Shown here piece by piece: positions 1 through 8,027 of a stretch of DNA of 9,427 bases. Each line of letters begins with the position of its first letter. The first letter of the stretch is position 1. Under the pieces are notes generated by a model. The model did no database searches and was not told the DNA's origin. It worked only from the letters and a program-made list of their open reading frames with translations. The stretch is from Pseudomonadota bacterium (lineage in GTDB: Bacteria; Pseudomonadota; Gammaproteobacteria; Steroidobacterales; Steroidobacteraceae). The translations under genes and the position numbers were made by a program. The stretch covers positions 1 to 9,427 of the forward strand of contig CANGMU010000078.1 in NCBI GenBank assembly GCA_947454665.1, in the 5' to 3' direction.

Positions 1-208
1 CGCGGCCCCCTTCGTGGTCCACGCCGATCAGCAGCGTGGGATGCCGCACCGCCTTGATGTCCTGCACCAGCGCCTGCAACTGTGCCGGATCCACGTAGTT
101 GCGCGTGAACAGGATGACGCTGCCCACCAAGGGGTGGCGCAACAGTTCACGGTCCTCTGCGGTGAGCGAAGTACCCGCGACGTCGACCATCAAGGGACCG
201 AGTGTCAC
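1..208 (-). CDS. nagZ: Beta-N-acetylhexosaminidase NagZ, N-terminal part (cut by window edge)
   Basis: NagZ is the cytoplasmic glycoside hydrolase family 3 enzyme that removes N-acetylglucosamine from anhydromuropeptides during peptidoglycan recycling. Only the first 69 codons are in the window; the gene continues past base 1. The visible protein has the family N-terminus: a start like GPLMVDVAGTSLTAEDRELL, then HPLVGSVILFTRN at about residues 25-37, and the beta-strand motif LLIGVDHEGGR at residues 59-69, which lines the active site. I chose the GTG at 208-206 because GGGAGG lies 7 nt upstream and the codons match the family from there; an ATG at 190 would remove conserved residues. The start lies 3 nt after the rlmD stop, so the gene is probably cotranscribed and translationally coupled. 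The later His/Asp catalytic loop cannot be checked. Confidence 0.93.
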   Translation of the reverse strand, partial: MTLGPLMVDVAGTSLTAEDRELLRHPLVGSVILFTRNYVDPAQLQALVQDIKAVRHPTLLIGVDHEGGR

Positions 209-211
209 GCG

Positions 212-1549
212 TCAGCCTCCCGGTCCGTCGAGCACGGCGACGGATTCCACATGGTTGGTATGCGGGAACATGTCGATGATGCCCGCCGACCGCAGCGTGA
301 AACCCTGCTCGCTGACGAGGATCCCCAGGTCGCGCGCCAGGCTGCCCGGGTGACAGGACACATAGACCACGCGACGCGGTGCCAGCTTCGCGACGGCCGC
401 GAGCACATCGCGCGCGCCAGTGCGCGGCGGATCCAGCAGCACATGCGAGAACCGTCCAGGCCCTGCGAGGCGCAGGCATTCTTCCGCCGCTTCGTCTCCC
501 GCGAGATTCGCGGCATGGAAGCGGACATTCGTCAGCCCGTTCAAGGCCGCATTGTCACGCGCCCGCTGCACGAGCCCCTCTTCGCCTTCGATGCCGACGA
601 CTTCGCCCGTGCGGCGCGCGAGCGGCAAGGTGAAATTGCCCAAGCCGCAGAACAGGTCCAGCACGCGGGAATCGGCCTGCAGATCCAGCAGGCCCAGCAC
701 ATGCGCGACCATCTTCTGGTTCATGACGCCGTTCACCTGCACGAAGTCGCTCGGCAGGAAACGCAGGCGAACGTCGAATTCCGGGATCTCGTAGAACAAG
801 GGCTCATCGCGGCCATCGAGCGTCTCAAGCACGTTGGGCGATCCGGCCTGCAGGTAAAAGCGCACGCCGTGTTCGCGTTCGAAGGCGACCAGGGCTACGC
901 GGTCTTCCGCGGTCGGCGGATCCAGCACGCGCAACACGAGTGCCGTCTGGTTGTCGGCGGCGGCCACCTCGACCTGCGGCACGCGGCTCTTGATCGACAG
1001 GCCCATCACCAGATGAGACAGGGCCTCGATGATCGCGCCAACCTGCGGCACCAGCACTTCGCAACCGGAAATGTCCGCCACGAGGCTGCTGCTGCGTTCG
1101 CGGAAACCAACCAACACGCGGCCCTTCTGCGTGACGAAACGCGCACCCAGGCGCGCACGACGGCGATAACCCCAGACCGGACCCGTCAGCGGAGCAGCCC
1201 ATTCAGCAGGCATCACCTGCCCCACCCGCTCCACGGCATCGCGCAGCTCGCGGTCTTTTGCCGCCACCTGCGCGCCATGTTCCAGGTGCTGCAGCGAGCA
1301 GCCGCCACAGAGCCCGAAATGCCGGCACTTCGGCTCGACGCGTTCCGGCGCCGGCGCGAGCACCTCGAGCAGGTTCGCCTCGTCGTAACTCTTGTGGATC
1401 CGTTTGCGCTGGAAGCGGATGCGCTCACCCGGCAGCGCGCCCGCGATGAAGGCGGTCTTGCCTTCGCGGACGACACCCTCGCCATCGGCATTCAGGGCTG
1501 CCACCACGCCCTCATCCGGCGGTGGCAGCGGCGGACGACGACGGCTCAT
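212..1549 (-). CDS. rlmD: 23S rRNA (uracil(1939)-C(5))-methyltransferase RlmD
   Basis: RlmD (RumA) is a cytoplasmic SAM-dependent enzyme that makes 5-methyluridine at U1939 of 23S rRNA. The 445-residue product is close to the usual length (E. coli about 433). An N-terminal TRAM-type domain (about residues 11-67) is followed by the four cysteines expected to bind the 4Fe-4S cluster: Cys75, Cys81, Cys84 (CRHFGLCGGC) and Cys163. The SAM-binding motif LDLFCGLGNF is at about 297-306, DPPRTG at 373-378, the catalytic cysteine is Cys399 in YVSCHPGSLARD, and the general base is Glu435 in NHVESVAV. All expected catalytic residues are present. The ATG overlaps the pdxJ stop in an ATGA junction and lacks a clear Shine-Dalgarno, so translation is likely coupled to pdxJ. 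Finding rlmD directly after pdxJ is unusual, since acpS often holds that position. The paralogous methyltransferases TrmA and RlmC are less likely given the cluster and the TRAM domain. Confidence 0.95.
   Translation of the reverse strand: MSRRRPPLPPPDEGVVAALNADGEGVVREGKTAFIAGALPGERIRFQRKRIHKSYDEANLLEVLAPAPERVEPKCRHFGLCGGCSLQHLEHGAQVAAKDRELRDAVERVGQVMPAEWAAPLTGPVWGYRRRARLGARFVTQKGRVLVGFRERSSSLVADISGCEVLVPQVGAIIEALSHLVMGLSIKSRVPQVEVAAADNQTALVLRVLDPPTAEDRVALVAFEREHGVRFYLQAGSPNVLETLDGRDEPLFYEIPEFDVRLRFLPSDFVQVNGVMNQKMVAHVLGLLDLQADSRVLDLFCGLGNFTLPLARRTGEVVGIEGEEGLVQRARDNAALNGLTNVRFHAANLAGDEAAEECLRLAGPGRFSHVLLDPPRTGARDVLAAVAKLAPRRVVYVSCHPGSLARDLGILVSEQGFTLRSAGIIDMFPHTNHVESVAVLDGPGG
216..221 (-). 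promoter_or_regulatory. Shine-Dalgarno of nagZ
   Basis: GGGAGG on the minus strand lies 7 nt before the GTG at 208. It sits inside the last codons of rlmD, and it supports the GTG over the downstream in-frame ATG as the nagZ start. Confidence 0.6.
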
Positions 1550-2295
1550 CGTGCCGCCAGCATCAGGGCCTTCATCTCGCGCACCGCAGCGGCCATGCCA
1601 CTGAACATCGAGCGCGCGACGATCGCGTGGCCGATATTGAGTTCGACGATCTCGGGGATCGCGGCCACCGGGCGCACGTTGTGGTAATCGAGACCATGGC
1701 CGGCGTTCACGCGCAGGCCCATCTCGGCGCCGGTATGCGCAGCGCGCACGAGACGGCGCAGTTCGACGGCGCGCTGGCCACCACTGGCTTCGGCATAGCG
1801 ACCCGTGTGCAGCTCAACCGCCTGTGCACCGGCTTCGACAGCCGCTTCCAGCTGAGACTCTTCCGGATCGATGAACAGCGACACGCGGATACCAGCGCGC
1901 ACCAAGGTCTGCGTCGCGTCGCGCACGGCGGCCATGCCGGCCCGCACGTCGAGACCGCCTTCCGTGGTGATCTCCTCGCGCTTCTCGGGAACGAGGCAGC
2001 AGTCCGCCGGCTTGAGTTCCAGCGCGATGCGGACCATCTCGTCGGTCACCGCCATCTCGAAATTCAGGTGCGTCTGCATGAGGCCCTGCAACGCGAACAG
2101 GTCGCGGTCCTGGATGTGCCGGCGGTCTTCGCGCAGGTGCATCGTGATGCTGTCCGCACCCGACTGCTCCGCGACCAGCGCCGCATGCACCGGATCGGGA
2201 TGGCGACCGCGTCGCGCCTGGCGGACCGTGGCAACGTGATCGACATTCACGCCAAGCGCGATGACTCGGCGGGCGGCGACATCATGGGTATTCAT
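1546..2295 (-). CDS. pdxJ: Pyridoxine 5'-phosphate synthase PdxJ
   Basis: PdxJ condenses 3-amino-2-oxopropyl phosphate (1-amino-acetone 3-phosphate) with 1-deoxy-D-xylulose 5-phosphate to form pyridoxine 5'-phosphate, the ring-closing step of the DXP-dependent vitamin B6 pathway in the cytoplasm. The 249-residue TIM-barrel protein aligns end to end with the family. GVNVDHVATVR is at about 15-25, HLREDRRH at 53-60, FEMAVT at 79-84, CCLVPEKREE at 99-108, NAGHGLDYHNV at 197-207 and ELNIGHAI at 218-225. The residues equivalent to E. coli His45, Glu72 and His193 are present as His53, Glu80 and His200. The N-terminus is about 8 residues longer than in E. coli. The ATG immediately follows the recO stop codon with no gap, and the stop overlaps the rlmD start by 4 bases. 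Confidence 0.97.
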   Translation of the reverse strand: MNTHDVAARRVIALGVNVDHVATVRQARRGRHPDPVHAALVAEQSGADSITMHLREDRRHIQDRDLFALQGLMQTHLNFEMAVTDEMVRIALELKPADCCLVPEKREEITTEGGLDVRAGMAAVRDATQTLVRAGIRVSLFIDPEESQLEAAVEAGAQAVELHTGRYAEASGGQRAVELRRLVRAAHTGAEMGLRVNAGHGLDYHNVRPVAAIPEIVELNIGHAIVARSMFSGMAAAVREMKALMLAAR

Positions 2296-3036
2296 CTAAG
2301 CGGACTGCCTCAACTGGAACAATGATCGGGCCACCTTGCGTGTCTTGAGACTCCGCCCCTCGAGGCAGGCCGCCAAGGCCACGCGCAACAGCCGCCTGGC
2401 CTGCTCGAGCGCTTCCGGGTCCTCGAGGCGCTCCTCGGCGAGGCTGCGCAACGTGGCACCGGAAATGCGGCCGGGGCTGTCGGCCACGGCGTCCTGCAGG
2501 CCGTCGGACGGCCGGTAGTGATAATACTTGGCGTCGTCGACGCCCTCATCCCCAGCGGCCGATTCCAGGTCGATGCCATAGCCGAGCACGTCGAGCAGGC
2601 GCTTCTCGAACAGGCGCAGTTCGCGTTCGAGACTCGCACCCTGTTTCAATTCAGAGAGGGCACGGTGGTAATGGTCGAACAGTTCAGGCTGGGGATCGTG
2701 CCGTGCGGTGAGGTTCATCACCAGTTCGGCGAGATAGAAGCCGGACAGGATGCAGGAAGCCGGCAGCGGCGCGAGCAGGGCCGGGTCCGAGGGATCCGGT
2801 TCGGCCGCGGTGAGCTGCCCGGCCTCTCCCCGCCCCGTCCAGGACAGCAGCAGGGGCACGAAGGGCTGCAGCACGCCGGCGAGTTTCGACTTGGGACCGC
2901 GCACGCCGCGGGCAAACAGACTGATCCGGCCATGCTCGCGCGTCAGCACTTCGAGGATGCGGCTCGTGTCGCGCCACGGCTGGTGGTGCAGCACGTAGCC
3001 CGGCACGAGCGTGACGCGGCGACCGGTGGCGCTCAT
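2296..3036 (-). CDS. recO: DNA repair protein RecO
   Basis: RecO works with RecR (and RecF) in the RecFOR pathway: it binds single-stranded DNA and SSB, anneals complementary strands and helps load RecA at gaps. The 246-residue product matches the family length (E. coli 242). The N-terminal OB-fold has the family pattern GYVLHHQPWRDTSRILEVLT at about residues 13-32, then ARGVRGPKSKLAGVLQPF. A helical C-terminal domain contains RRLFEKRLLDVLGYG-like sequence and ends with SLKTRKVARSLF. The frame stays open upstream to an ATG at 3225, but those extra 63 codons are the era gene in another frame and look nothing like RecO. The ATG at 3036 overlaps the era stop as ATGA and gives the correct family N-terminus. 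No zinc-binding cysteine cluster is visible, as in E. coli RecO. Confidence 0.93.
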   Translation of the reverse strand: MSATGRRVTLVPGYVLHHQPWRDTSRILEVLTREHGRISLFARGVRGPKSKLAGVLQPFVPLLLSWTGRGEAGQLTAAEPDPSDPALLAPLPASCILSGFYLAELVMNLTARHDPQPELFDHYHRALSELKQGASLERELRLFEKRLLDVLGYGIDLESAAGDEGVDDAKYYHYRPSDGLQDAVADSPGRISGATLRSLAEERLEDPEALEQARRLLRVALAACLEGRSLKTRKVARSLFQLRQSA

Positions 3037-3929
3037 TCCAGCCCGAGTTGCTGCAGCGCCTGCGCGTTGTCGGCCCAGCCCTCGCGGACCTTGACCCACA
3101 GCGTCAGGTGCAGGCGCTGTCCGAGCAGGTTGTTGAGTTCCTTGCGGGCATGCATGCCGATGCGCTTCAGGCGTTCGCCTTTCGCGCCGATGATGATCGG
3201 CTTCTGGCCTTCCCGGTCCACCCAAATCACGGCGGAGACGACCTTCTGGCCGTCCTCTTCGCCGATACCCTCGACTTCCACGGCGATACCGTAAGGCACT
3301 TCCTGGTTGAGTTCGAGCGTCAGCTTCTCGCGGATCACTTCGGCGATGCGGAAGGACTCGCTGCGATCCGTCAGCTGTTCCTCGGGGAAGAGCGGCGGCG
3401 ATTCAGGCAGGTTGCGCGCGATGACCTCGCACAGTCGCCTCACGTCGCCCGCCTGCAGGGCCGACACCGGGATCACCTCGATGAAGGGGTGGCGCGCGGC
3501 AAGGTCCGCGAGGAAGGGCAGCAGGCGACTCTTGTCCGGCACCTTGTCGACCTTGTTCACGACGGCAAGGACAGGATGCCCCGACTCCTTGGCCCGCTGC
3601 AGCGCGAGCGCGTCCTCGTCAGTGAACTTGAGGGCCTCGACCACATAGACCACGAGATCCGCGTCCAGCGCGGCGGAGGCAGCCGTACGGTTCATGGCCC
3701 GGTTCAGGGCGCGGCTGCCATGGTGGTGCAGGCCCGGCGTATCGACGAAGGCGATCTGCGCCGTGGGCAGGTTGACGAGGCCGAGCACGCGATGCCGCGT
3801 GGTCTGCGGTCGCGGGGTCACGATGGAGAGTTTCTGCCCCACCAGCGCGTTCATCAGCGTCGACTTGCCGACGTTCGGCCGACCGACGAGTGCGGCAAAG
3901 CCGCAATGGAATCCAGTGGTGTCGTTCAT
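3033..3929 (-). CDS. era: GTPase Era
   Basis: Era is an essential GTPase that binds the 3' end of 16S rRNA and assists 30S subunit maturation; part of it associates with the inner membrane. The 298-residue product is full length. The GTPase domain shows G1 GRPNVGKST at 16-24, switch I around Thr43-Thr44 (PQTTRHRV), G3 DTPG at 63-66, G4 NKVD at 125-128 and G5 SAL at 156-158. The C-terminal KH domain carries the RNA-binding GxxG loop GAKG at 248-251 followed by ERLKRIG. The start ATG overlaps the rnc stop (ATGA), with a weak AGGA about 5 nt upstream, and its own stop overlaps recO in the same way. The rnc-era-recO order is widespread in proteobacteria and fits joint expression of 16S rRNA processing and 30S assembly factors. 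Confidence 0.98.
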   Translation of the reverse strand: MNDTTGFHCGFAALVGRPNVGKSTLMNALVGQKLSIVTPRPQTTRHRVLGLVNLPTAQIAFVDTPGLHHHGSRALNRAMNRTAASAALDADLVVYVVEALKFTDEDALALQRAKESGHPVLAVVNKVDKVPDKSRLLPFLADLAARHPFIEVIPVSALQAGDVRRLCEVIARNLPESPPLFPEEQLTDRSESFRIAEVIREKLTLELNQEVPYGIAVEVEGIGEEDGQKVVSAVIWVDREGQKPIIIGAKGERLKRIGMHARKELNNLLGQRLHLTLWVKVREGWADNAQALQQLGLE

Positions 3930-4666
3930 GGTGTCCTGTTGTCCAACTGCAGCTGGGCGAGCACCGCCTCGGCCGCCGATTGTTCCGCGCGACGCCGGCT
4001 CGAGCCGCTCGCCATCGCCTCGATGCGCCGGCCCTGGTGGTCCCGTCCGCCCATCATCACCCGCCCCTGCGCCGGGATCTCCACGACGCAGCGTATGCCG
4101 AAAGTCTGGGCATGCGGCTCGCCTTCGACGGATTCCAATGCATAGGCCGGCAGGCCCACGCCGCGCGACTGCAGGAGTTCCTGCAGGCGCGTCTTGGCAT
4201 CCTTGATCTCGGCCGCAGGATCAAGGGCCGCCACGCGCGAGCCAAAGAGCCGGTCGACCAGACCGCGCGCCGCGTCCAGACCGGCGTCGAGGAACACGGC
4301 GCCGATCAGCGCCTCCGTCGCATCCGCCAGGATGGATTCGCGGCGGAAACCGCCTGACTTGAGCTCGCCGCCCCCAAGCCGCAGCACGTCTCCGATCCCG
4401 AGTGCCGCACCGACCTCGGCCAGCGGCCCGGCGCTGACCACGCGGGCGCGCAAGCGGCTCAAACAGCCTTCGTCCGCCTCTGGAAATCGCCGGTAGATCT
4501 TTTCGGAGACGAGCAGGTTCAGGACCGAATCGCCGAGGAATTCGAGCCGCTCGTTGCTCGCCCCACTCGCGCTGCGGTGGGTCAGCGCAAGCCGAAAGAG
4601 CGCGGCATCCCGGGGCTCGTGGCCCAGCGCGGCCCGCACCCAGCCGCAGGGCCAGTCCTCAGCCAT
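3926..4666 (-). CDS. rnc: Ribonuclease III
   Basis: RNase III is a homodimeric Mg-dependent endonuclease that cleaves double-stranded RNA, releasing pre-16S and pre-23S rRNA and processing many mRNAs. The protein has 246 residues, longer than E. coli (226). The nuclease domain has the signature NERLEFLGDSVL (38-49), with Glu42 and Asp46, and the second acidic pair Asp115 and Glu118 in DATEALIGAVFLD. All four metal-binding or catalytic acids are therefore present. The dsRNA-binding domain begins near KDAKTRLQELL (156-166), has GEPHAQTF (182-189) in the minor-groove loop, and GSSRRRAEQSAAEA (221-234) in the final helix. Between these, about residues 195-219, lies a basic, Gly/Met-rich stretch roughly 15 residues longer than in E. 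coli, which explains most of the extra length. The ATG follows the DUF4845 stop by 6 nt. Autoregulatory cleavage of the leader, known in E. coli, cannot be judged here. Confidence 0.96.
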   Translation of the reverse strand: MAEDWPCGWVRAALGHEPRDAALFRLALTHRSASGASNERLEFLGDSVLNLLVSEKIYRRFPEADEGCLSRLRARVVSAGPLAEVGAALGIGDVLRLGGGELKSGGFRRESILADATEALIGAVFLDAGLDAARGLVDRLFGSRVAALDPAAEIKDAKTRLQELLQSRGVGLPAYALESVEGEPHAQTFGIRCVVEIPAQGRVMMGGRDHQGRRIEAMASGSSRRRAEQSAAEAVLAQLQLDNRTP

Positions 4667-4672
4667 GTCGGG

Positions 4673-5038
4673 TCACTTGACCTCGACGTGGTTGTCGAAA
4701 GCGACGTTGACTGAAATGCCAGCGAACAAAGGGACCGACACATCGTAGCCCGCCTCGAGCACCCAGATGCCATCCTCACGCTGGATGAGCACTTCCTCGA
4801 AGGTCGGATGCGTGATCGACTCGATATCGAACCGCTTCGCCAGCGACTGACGCAAGGTCATCGCACTGACGTCCGACAGGCCGGCATTATCCTTGGCAAC
4901 CTGGCTCAACGTGCGGGAAACCGACATGTGGTTGAGGTAGGCAGGGATGAGCCGGATGGCCGTATAACCGACGACAGCCATCGGCAGCAGCAACACGAGC
5001 CAACCGATCAGGGTGATGCCGTTCTGGTGCTTGCGCAT
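4673..5038 (-). CDS. DUF4845 family small membrane protein
   Basis: This 121-residue protein has no assigned biochemical role. It has one N-terminal membrane segment (about residues 8-30, GITLIGWLVLLLPMAVVGY) and a soluble region that most likely faces the periplasm, ending in AGISVNVAFDNHVEVK. Position between lepB and rnc, size and the short basic N-terminus fit the DUF4845 family commonly found there in gamma- and betaproteobacteria. The frame is open to 5125, but the ATG at 5038 has a strong AAGGAG 6 nt upstream, and the extra 29 codons overlap the end of lepB and show no family-like sequence. The MRKHQNG/ITLIGW start resembles a type IV prepilin leader, but the Glu normally at mature position 5 is absent, so I do not call it a pilin. 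The lepB stop lies 26 nt upstream. Confidence 0.85.
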   Translation of the reverse strand: MRKHQNGITLIGWLVLLLPMAVVGYTAIRLIPAYLNHMSVSRTLSQVAKDNAGLSDVSAMTLRQSLAKRFDIESITHPTFEEVLIQREDGIWVLEAGYDVSVPLFAGISVNVAFDNHVEVK

Positions 5039-5044
5039 TAGCCT

Positions 5045-5050
5045 CTCCTT
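5045..5050 (-). promoter_or_regulatory. Shine-Dalgarno of the DUF4845 gene
   Basis: AAGGAG on the minus strand, 6 nt before the ATG at 5038, is one of the strongest ribosome binding sites in the window. It decides the start over the longer open frame. It suggests independent, efficient initiation for this gene, unlike the overlapping junctions elsewhere. Confidence 0.75.
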
Positions 5051-5064
5051 CCGTAATTCCGGTA

Positions 5065-6150
5065 TCAGTCGATGCGGCGACCAACGCGGCTCCACAGGGG
5101 ACCACCGGAGCGCTGCAAGTCCCAATTGAACCAGATCCGCTGTGCCTTGCCGACCAGGTTGGCTTCCGGCACGAAGCCGAAGTAGCGGCTGTCAGCACTG
5201 TTGTCGCGGTTGTCGCCGACCATGAAGTAGTTGCCTTCCGGCACGACGATCTCCGGCATGTTGCCGGTGTCCGTGAGGTCCGAACCGCCCTGGCGGCAAA
5301 GATAGCCGCGTTCGAGGTTGCGGCGACCGCAGGAAGGCAGCGGCGCCGAGAAGATTCCGGTCTCGGACAGGCAGTGCATGACCTCATGATCATGCTCGCC
5401 CAGCTTCTCGCGGGCGAGCTGCATGCCCTCATAGCAGCCGTCGGACCAGGTACCAACCTCTTCCCAGGCCGCCAGCGTGCCGTTCACATAGACGCGGTCA
5501 CCGACCACCTGCACCCGGTCGCCAGGCAGGCCGACAAGCCGCTGGATGTAGTTGATCGCCGGATCCGGCGGGTACTTGAAGACGACGACATCGCCCCGCT
5601 CGGGCTTGCCGATGTCGACGACGAGCTGGTTGGACACCGGCAGGCGCAGGCCATAGGCGAACTTGTTGACGAGGATGAAATCGCCGGCGAACAGCGTCGG
5701 CATCATGGAATCCGACGGAATGCGGAAGGGCTCGTAGAGGAACGAGCGCAGCACCAGCACCGCCAGCGCGACCGGAAAGAAACTGCGCGCATAGTCAACG
5801 ATACCCGGCTCCGGAGCGGCCATCGGCGGCTTGCCGGCACCACTTGCAGCCGCGTTGCGACGCGGTCGGAAAAACAGGGCATCCACGCCGTACACGAAGC
5901 CCGACACGAAGACGACCAGCACCAGTACCAGGCTGAAATCCATGCGCTCGGCCAGGACCATGCGCACGACGCCGGCGCAGACCAGCACCGGCAGCACACC
6001 GTAGATCAGGCGTGTGAAAGGACCCTCTGCCGGTTGCCCGGGATGGGCCGCGAGACGCCGGTGCGGACGCAGGAACCAGTCATCGATGAGCGCCCAGGCG
6101 CCCACTGGCACCAGCAGCAGCGCGAGGATGTCGACGATCAGCTTGAGCAT
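5065..6150 (-). CDS. lepB: Signal peptidase I (LepB) with atypical active site and duplicated membrane anchor
   Basis: LepB is the inner-membrane serine protease that removes signal peptides from exported proteins, using a Ser/Lys dyad in a periplasmic domain. The 361-residue product has the nucleophile motif IPSDSMMPTL with Ser148, the box RGDVVVFKYP (185-194), and the distal box GDNRDNSADSR (312-322). At the position of the catalytic Lys (E. coli YIKRAVGLPGD) the codon is CAG, giving YIQRLVGLPGD with Gln203. The N-terminus has four hydrophobic segments (about 4-22, 47-66, 72-94 and 118-138) rather than the two of E. coli, and they look like two copies of the same hairpin. Cysteines at 239, 260, 274 and 285 lie in the variable periplasmic insert. 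The ATG is 12 nt after the lepA stop without a strong Shine-Dalgarno. Family identity is certain; activity is not, because of Gln203. Confidence 0.95.
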   Translation of the reverse strand: MLKLIVDILALLLVPVGAWALIDDWFLRPHRRLAAHPGQPAEGPFTRLIYGVLPVLVCAGVVRMVLAERMDFSLVLVLVVFVSGFVYGVDALFFRPRRNAAASGAGKPPMAAPEPGIVDYARSFFPVALAVLVLRSFLYEPFRIPSDSMMPTLFAGDFILVNKFAYGLRLPVSNQLVVDIGKPERGDVVVFKYPPDPAINYIQRLVGLPGDRVQVVGDRVYVNGTLAAWEEVGTWSDGCYEGMQLAREKLGEHDHEVMHCLSETGIFSAPLPSCGRRNLERGYLCRQGGSDLTDTGNMPEIVVPEGNYFMVGDNRDNSADSRYFGFVPEANLVGKAQRIWFNWDLQRSGGPLWSRVGRRID

Positions 6151-6162
6151 GTCGGTTACCGC

Positions 6163-7956
<1,794 letters not shown>

Positions 7957-7992
7957 CAAGGCCCGCCGTGGGGTCGCGAATCGGAAGTGGCA

Positions 7993-8009
7993 CCCTGCGG
8001 CGCCGCGGG
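7993..8009 (-). other. GC-rich inverted repeat in the lepA leader
   Basis: The 10-bp palindrome GCGGCGCCGC (7997-8006) is flanked by CCC and GGG, with one unpaired base on one side. On the transcript this can form a short GC stem with a GCGC tetraloop. No T-run follows it in the direction of transcription, so it does not look like an intrinsic terminator. It could be a leader structure or simply a product of high GC content. Confidence 0.25.
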
Positions 8010-8015
8010 ATTATA
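8010..8015 (-). promoter_or_regulatory. Candidate -10 element upstream of lepA
   Basis: The minus strand reads GGGGCTATAATCCCG here, a perfect TATAAT hexamer in otherwise very GC-rich DNA, 12 nt after the glutaredoxin-like stop and 53 nt before the lepA ATG. No recognisable TTGACA-like -35 lies 16-18 nt upstream (the sequence there is GC-only), so this is a weak promoter call based on the -10 match and its position in the largest intergenic gap. Confidence 0.3.
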
Positions 8016-8027
8016 GCCCCAAGGGCC

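Noticed and set aside
14..1687. A 557-codon open frame on the plus strand
   Set aside because: It is antisense to nagZ, rlmD and the end of pdxJ, with His/Arg/Gln-rich composition and no family pattern.
3037..3225. N-terminal extension of RecO from an upstream ATG
   Set aside because: This part is era read in another frame; RecO homology begins at the ATG at 3036, which overlaps the era stop.
3048..4145. A 365-codon open frame on the plus strand
   Set aside because: It is antisense to era and rnc, which have complete motifs on the minus strand; its product shows no domain.
4673..5038. DUF4845 protein as a type IV pilin
   Set aside because: The leader is pilin-like, but Glu5 is absent and no pilus genes are nearby; the position between lepB and rnc fits DUF4845.
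5039..5125. N-terminal extension of the DUF4845 protein
   Set aside because: It overlaps the lepB coding end, and a strong Shine-Dalgarno marks the ATG at 5038.
7993..8009. Intrinsic terminator between the glutaredoxin-like gene and lepA
   Set aside because: The hairpin is GC rich, but no U-tract follows it in the direction of transcription.
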